Assembly (NCBI GenBank): GCA_020633055.1 | Contig: JACKEJ010000011.1 | Location: 310,001 to 374,000, forward strand | Source: Sandaracinaceae bacterium | GTDB lineage: Bacteria; Myxococcota_A; Polyangia; Polyangiales; Houyiibacteriaceae | Length of the DNA: 64,000 nucleotides | Direction of reading: 5' to 3' | Shown here: piece by piece, positions 62,156 to 64,000 of the stretch | How positions within the stretch are numbered: position 1 is the first letter of the stretch | How the letters are laid out: every line of letters starts with the position of its first letter | Translations under genes and position numbers: made by a program | Notes under the pieces: generated by a model | The model's input: the letters and a program-made list of their open reading frames with translations, nothing else | What the model was told of the DNA's origin: nothing | The model's database searches: none

Positions 62156-63673
62156 TCAGTTGGCGACCGTACCCTCGGCGGGCACGAGGTCCAGACGACG
62201 CCCGAAGAGCGAGACGTCGGCGGTCACGGTACCGTCCGCCAGCCCGACGATGACGACGGCGTCGTCGCTCACCAGGATGGGGCCGATGTCCACACGGGCG
62301 AGCGCGACGTGCAGGGTGAGCTGATCGGAGACGACCAGGTTCGCCGCGCTCTCGTTGACGGCCGCGAGCGTGCTGTCGAGCGACTCACCGACGTTGAACT
62401 CGAGCGCCGCCTGAACGCCCGCGAGGAAGTCGTCGTGCATGGCCCAGTTGGCCATGCGCAGGAGCACGTTGCGCGTGTCGAGGTCGTAGGCCACCTCCTC
62501 GAAGCGCAGCACGCGCGTGCCCGGGTCGTAGCGCGGCACGCCGAGCATGTGCAGCGTCCCCTCGGCGGACCGCAAGAAGCCCTTGTGCGCGTTGATGCCG
62601 CACAGGATGTGGACGCGTCCGTCCGATGCACCGCGCAGCTCCACGCTCGTGATGCGGATGGTGGCCCCCGAGTCGAGCACGCGCTCGCTCCCCACCAGCT
62701 CGGCGCGCGCCTGAGCGGTCAGCTCGGAGAACGGCACCTGCATGGGCACGCTGAGGTGGAACGCGTTGCCCATCTCGGTCACCTCGCGCAGCGCTGGGAG
62801 GGGGGGGATCTCGGGCAACGTGGGGGGCGAGCCCATGTATGTGCGGACACGCGCGGCGACGCCCAGACCGAACATGAACGACCCGGAGTCCATCCGCGGG
62901 CGGACCCACTGCACCTCGACTGGCTGCAGCTGCATGTACACCGCGGGTGAGTCGAGCACCTGGATGGGCTGCAGCACGCGCGGCCACAGCCGCTGCATGC
63001 GTCCACGCAAGTCCAGCGCCGCACCCAGTCGCTCGTCCAGGATGTCGCGCAGCGAGTTCACGTAGGGCCGCAGCTGACCGTCCAGCAGGCGACGCACATC
63101 GAAGCGCGCGGGACCGATGCCCACGTCCGCGTTGGCAATTTGGTAGTCGATGGTGGACTCGCTCTGCGCCTCCCAGCTCTCGTTCGCGGTCAGGGCAGTG
63201 TCGATGCGGATGGCGAAGGAGGTCGTCGCGCGCTCCGTGTGCCCCACGGGAAAGCCCAGCACGCGCGTGCTCACGGTGGCCTCGATGTCGAGCGTGAGCG
63301 GGATGATGACTTGGAGGCGCCCCTGCGTGGCCAGCAGGATGCTGTTGCCCGAGCGCGCGAGCCGGAACGAGCCCGTCAGCCCGGACGCGATGGTGATGTT
63401 GCGCAGTGCCGCGATCTCCGTCGGCAGACTCTCGCTGAGCAGCCGATTCAGCTCTTGGAAGTCGACCGGCACGACCAGCTGGACCGTCGACGTCTCGACG
63501 TCCACCTCCGCGGGCATCTGCGTCAGTGGGGACGCACCCGCCGGGGGCACCGGATACAGCTGGCTCACGCACGCCGACAGGGGCGCCCAGAGGAGCAGGA
63601 GCACCAGCACGAGCGGGAGCGAGCGGTGTTCACCGTCGAACGAAGGGGAGCGGGGAGCGCGATCGGTGTGCAT
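62156..63673 (-). CDS. DUF4403 family lipoprotein
   Basis: The 505-residue protein has a signal ending at a lipobox cysteine in WAPLSAC (about residue 35). The rest matches DUF4403: VQLVVPVDFQELNRLL, LTLDIEATVSTRVL, a long series of amphipathic strands and the C-terminal FNVGESLDSTLAAVN. The family is predicted to form a tubular lipid-binding fold like TULIP proteins, so an envelope lipid role is possible. Function is unproven. ATG 63673 is used. It is divergent from the truncated last gene. Confidence 0.87.
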   Translation of the reverse strand: MHTDRAPRSPSFDGEHRSLPLVLVLLLLWAPLSACVSQLYPVPPAGASPLTQMPAEVDVETSTVQLVVPVDFQELNRLLSESLPTEIAALRNITIASGLTGSFRLARSGNSILLATQGRLQVIIPLTLDIEATVSTRVLGFPVGHTERATTSFAIRIDTALTANESWEAQSESTIDYQIANADVGIGPARFDVRRLLDGQLRPYVNSLRDILDERLGAALDLRGRMQRLWPRVLQPIQVLDSPAVYMQLQPVEVQWVRPRMDSGSFMFGLGVAARVRTYMGSPPTLPEIPPLPALREVTEMGNAFHLSVPMQVPFSELTAQARAELVGSERVLDSGATIRITSVELRGASDGRVHILCGINAHKGFLRSAEGTLHMLGVPRYDPGTRVLRFEEVAYDLDTRNVLLRMANWAMHDDFLAGVQAALEFNVGESLDSTLAAVNESAANLVVSDQLTLHVALARVDIGPILVSDDAVVIVGLADGTVTADVSLFGRRLDLVPAEGTVAN

Positions 63674-63842
63674 GGCGTGGTCTTACTCCGGGCGCGGGGG
63701 CGATGACAAACCAGAACGACGAGGAGGCTCGGTCGGAGCGCACCTCCGCGCACGCACCGTGCCCGCCGTCCCCCAGCAGCCCCTTCGAGAACTGCCAGCC
63801 GTGGGAGTCCACGCACAGGACCGTGCTACCGTCGCCCCTACG

Positions 63843-64000
63843 ATGAACGCCACCGCTGACGCCACGCTCCTGCGCGCTGCCGAGGCCGCCGCGGCGGAGC
63901 TGACGGGCCTCGACGAGGCCGCCCGGGAGCGCTTCGCCCACCGCCTGCTCGCGCCCGTCGCCAGCCACGCGCTGCACCGCCATGCAGCGGGCGAGCGCGT
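63843..64000 (+). CDS. Start of an unknown gene truncated by the window end
   Basis: An open frame begins at ATG 63843 and runs past the end of the window; 52 residues are visible. They are Ala/Glu/Arg/His-rich and look helical, with no motif. The 169 bases before it, between it and the divergent DUF4403 gene, hold the presumed promoters but no other gene. Family unknown. Confidence 0.6.
   Translation, partial: MNATADATLLRAAEAAAAELTGLDEAARERFAHRLLAPVASHALHRHAAGER

Overview
The window is a very GC-rich stretch of bacterial chromosome with dense coding on both strands and third-codon G/C almost everywhere. The gene content points to a Gram-negative predatory or soil Deltaproteobacterium-type organism, most likely Myxococcota (Polyangiales/Sandaracinaceae-like). 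The evidence for this is many short lipoproteins with clear lipoboxes, an Omp85-like barrel fused to a peptidase-like domain, a large Ser/Thr kinase with ATPase and TPR regions, an NtrC-type two-component pair, a monomeric isocitrate dehydrogenase, SCP2 and Rieske proteins, and paired FadL-type porins. The lineage is inferred from gene content only. I saw no rRNA, tRNA, CRISPR array, IS element or phage gene.

Layout. 1-6.7 kb: end of a GGDEF protein, beta-carbonic anhydrase, RNase HI, two unknown membrane proteins, an M74 murein endopeptidase, a SPOR protein and MsrA. 6.8-12.9 kb: sigma54 response regulator and sensor kinase, a small membrane protein whose ribosome binding site lies in a hairpin, an extensin-like protein, a penicillin-binding transpeptidase and XerD. 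13-22 kb: GST-like protein, CDF transporter, M1-like/Omp85 fusion, a glutamine-amidotransferase homologue without its catalytic cysteine, CutA, patatin and a coiled-coil/TPR protein. 22-32 kb: EF-P next to its modifying enzyme EpmA, MazG, a MocR regulator, a DUF1517-like protein, an ABC ATPase and several unknowns. 32.2-34.4 kb: a decayed DEAD-box RNA helicase with an Arg-rich tandem repeat tail. 35-39.6 kb: a translationally coupled FadL-FadL-lipoprotein-TetR operon. 39.6-42.3 kb: isocitrate dehydrogenase, a duplicated terminator and IF-1. 42.6-47.7 kb: a TetR-centred lipid or small-molecule modification locus (PhyH dioxygenase, acyltransferase, methyltransferase, FAD oxidoreductase). 47.8-53.6 kb: YhhN lysoplasmalogenase-like protein coupled to an acyl-CoA synthetase, a YbjN-like protein with a Rieske oxygenase, TsaD and a lipoprotein. 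53.7-64 kb: giant protein kinase, SCP2 protein, a two-gene flavoprotein/membrane iron-sulfur module, OmpA-like lipoprotein, TetR, DUF4403 protein and a truncated gene at the edge.

Three themes recur. (1) Envelope building: MepA-like and extensin-like hydrolases, transpeptidase, SPOR, OmpA-like and barrel proteins. (2) Lipid handling: patatin, FadL pair, PhyH, acyltransferase, acyl-CoA synthetase, YhhN, SCP2, Rieske. (3) Unusual translation starts: TTG starts with good Shine-Dalgarno sequences precede carbonic anhydrase, EF-P and IF-1, and two genes (MepA-like, methyltransferase) seem to need CTG starts.

The best candidates for undescribed biology are the Shine-Dalgarno hairpin at 9.35 kb, the flavoprotein/NapH-like pair at 58-60.6 kb, the operator-bearing PhyH/acyltransferase locus at 42.6-47.7 kb, the catalytically degenerate M1-Omp85 fusion and the FadL operon.
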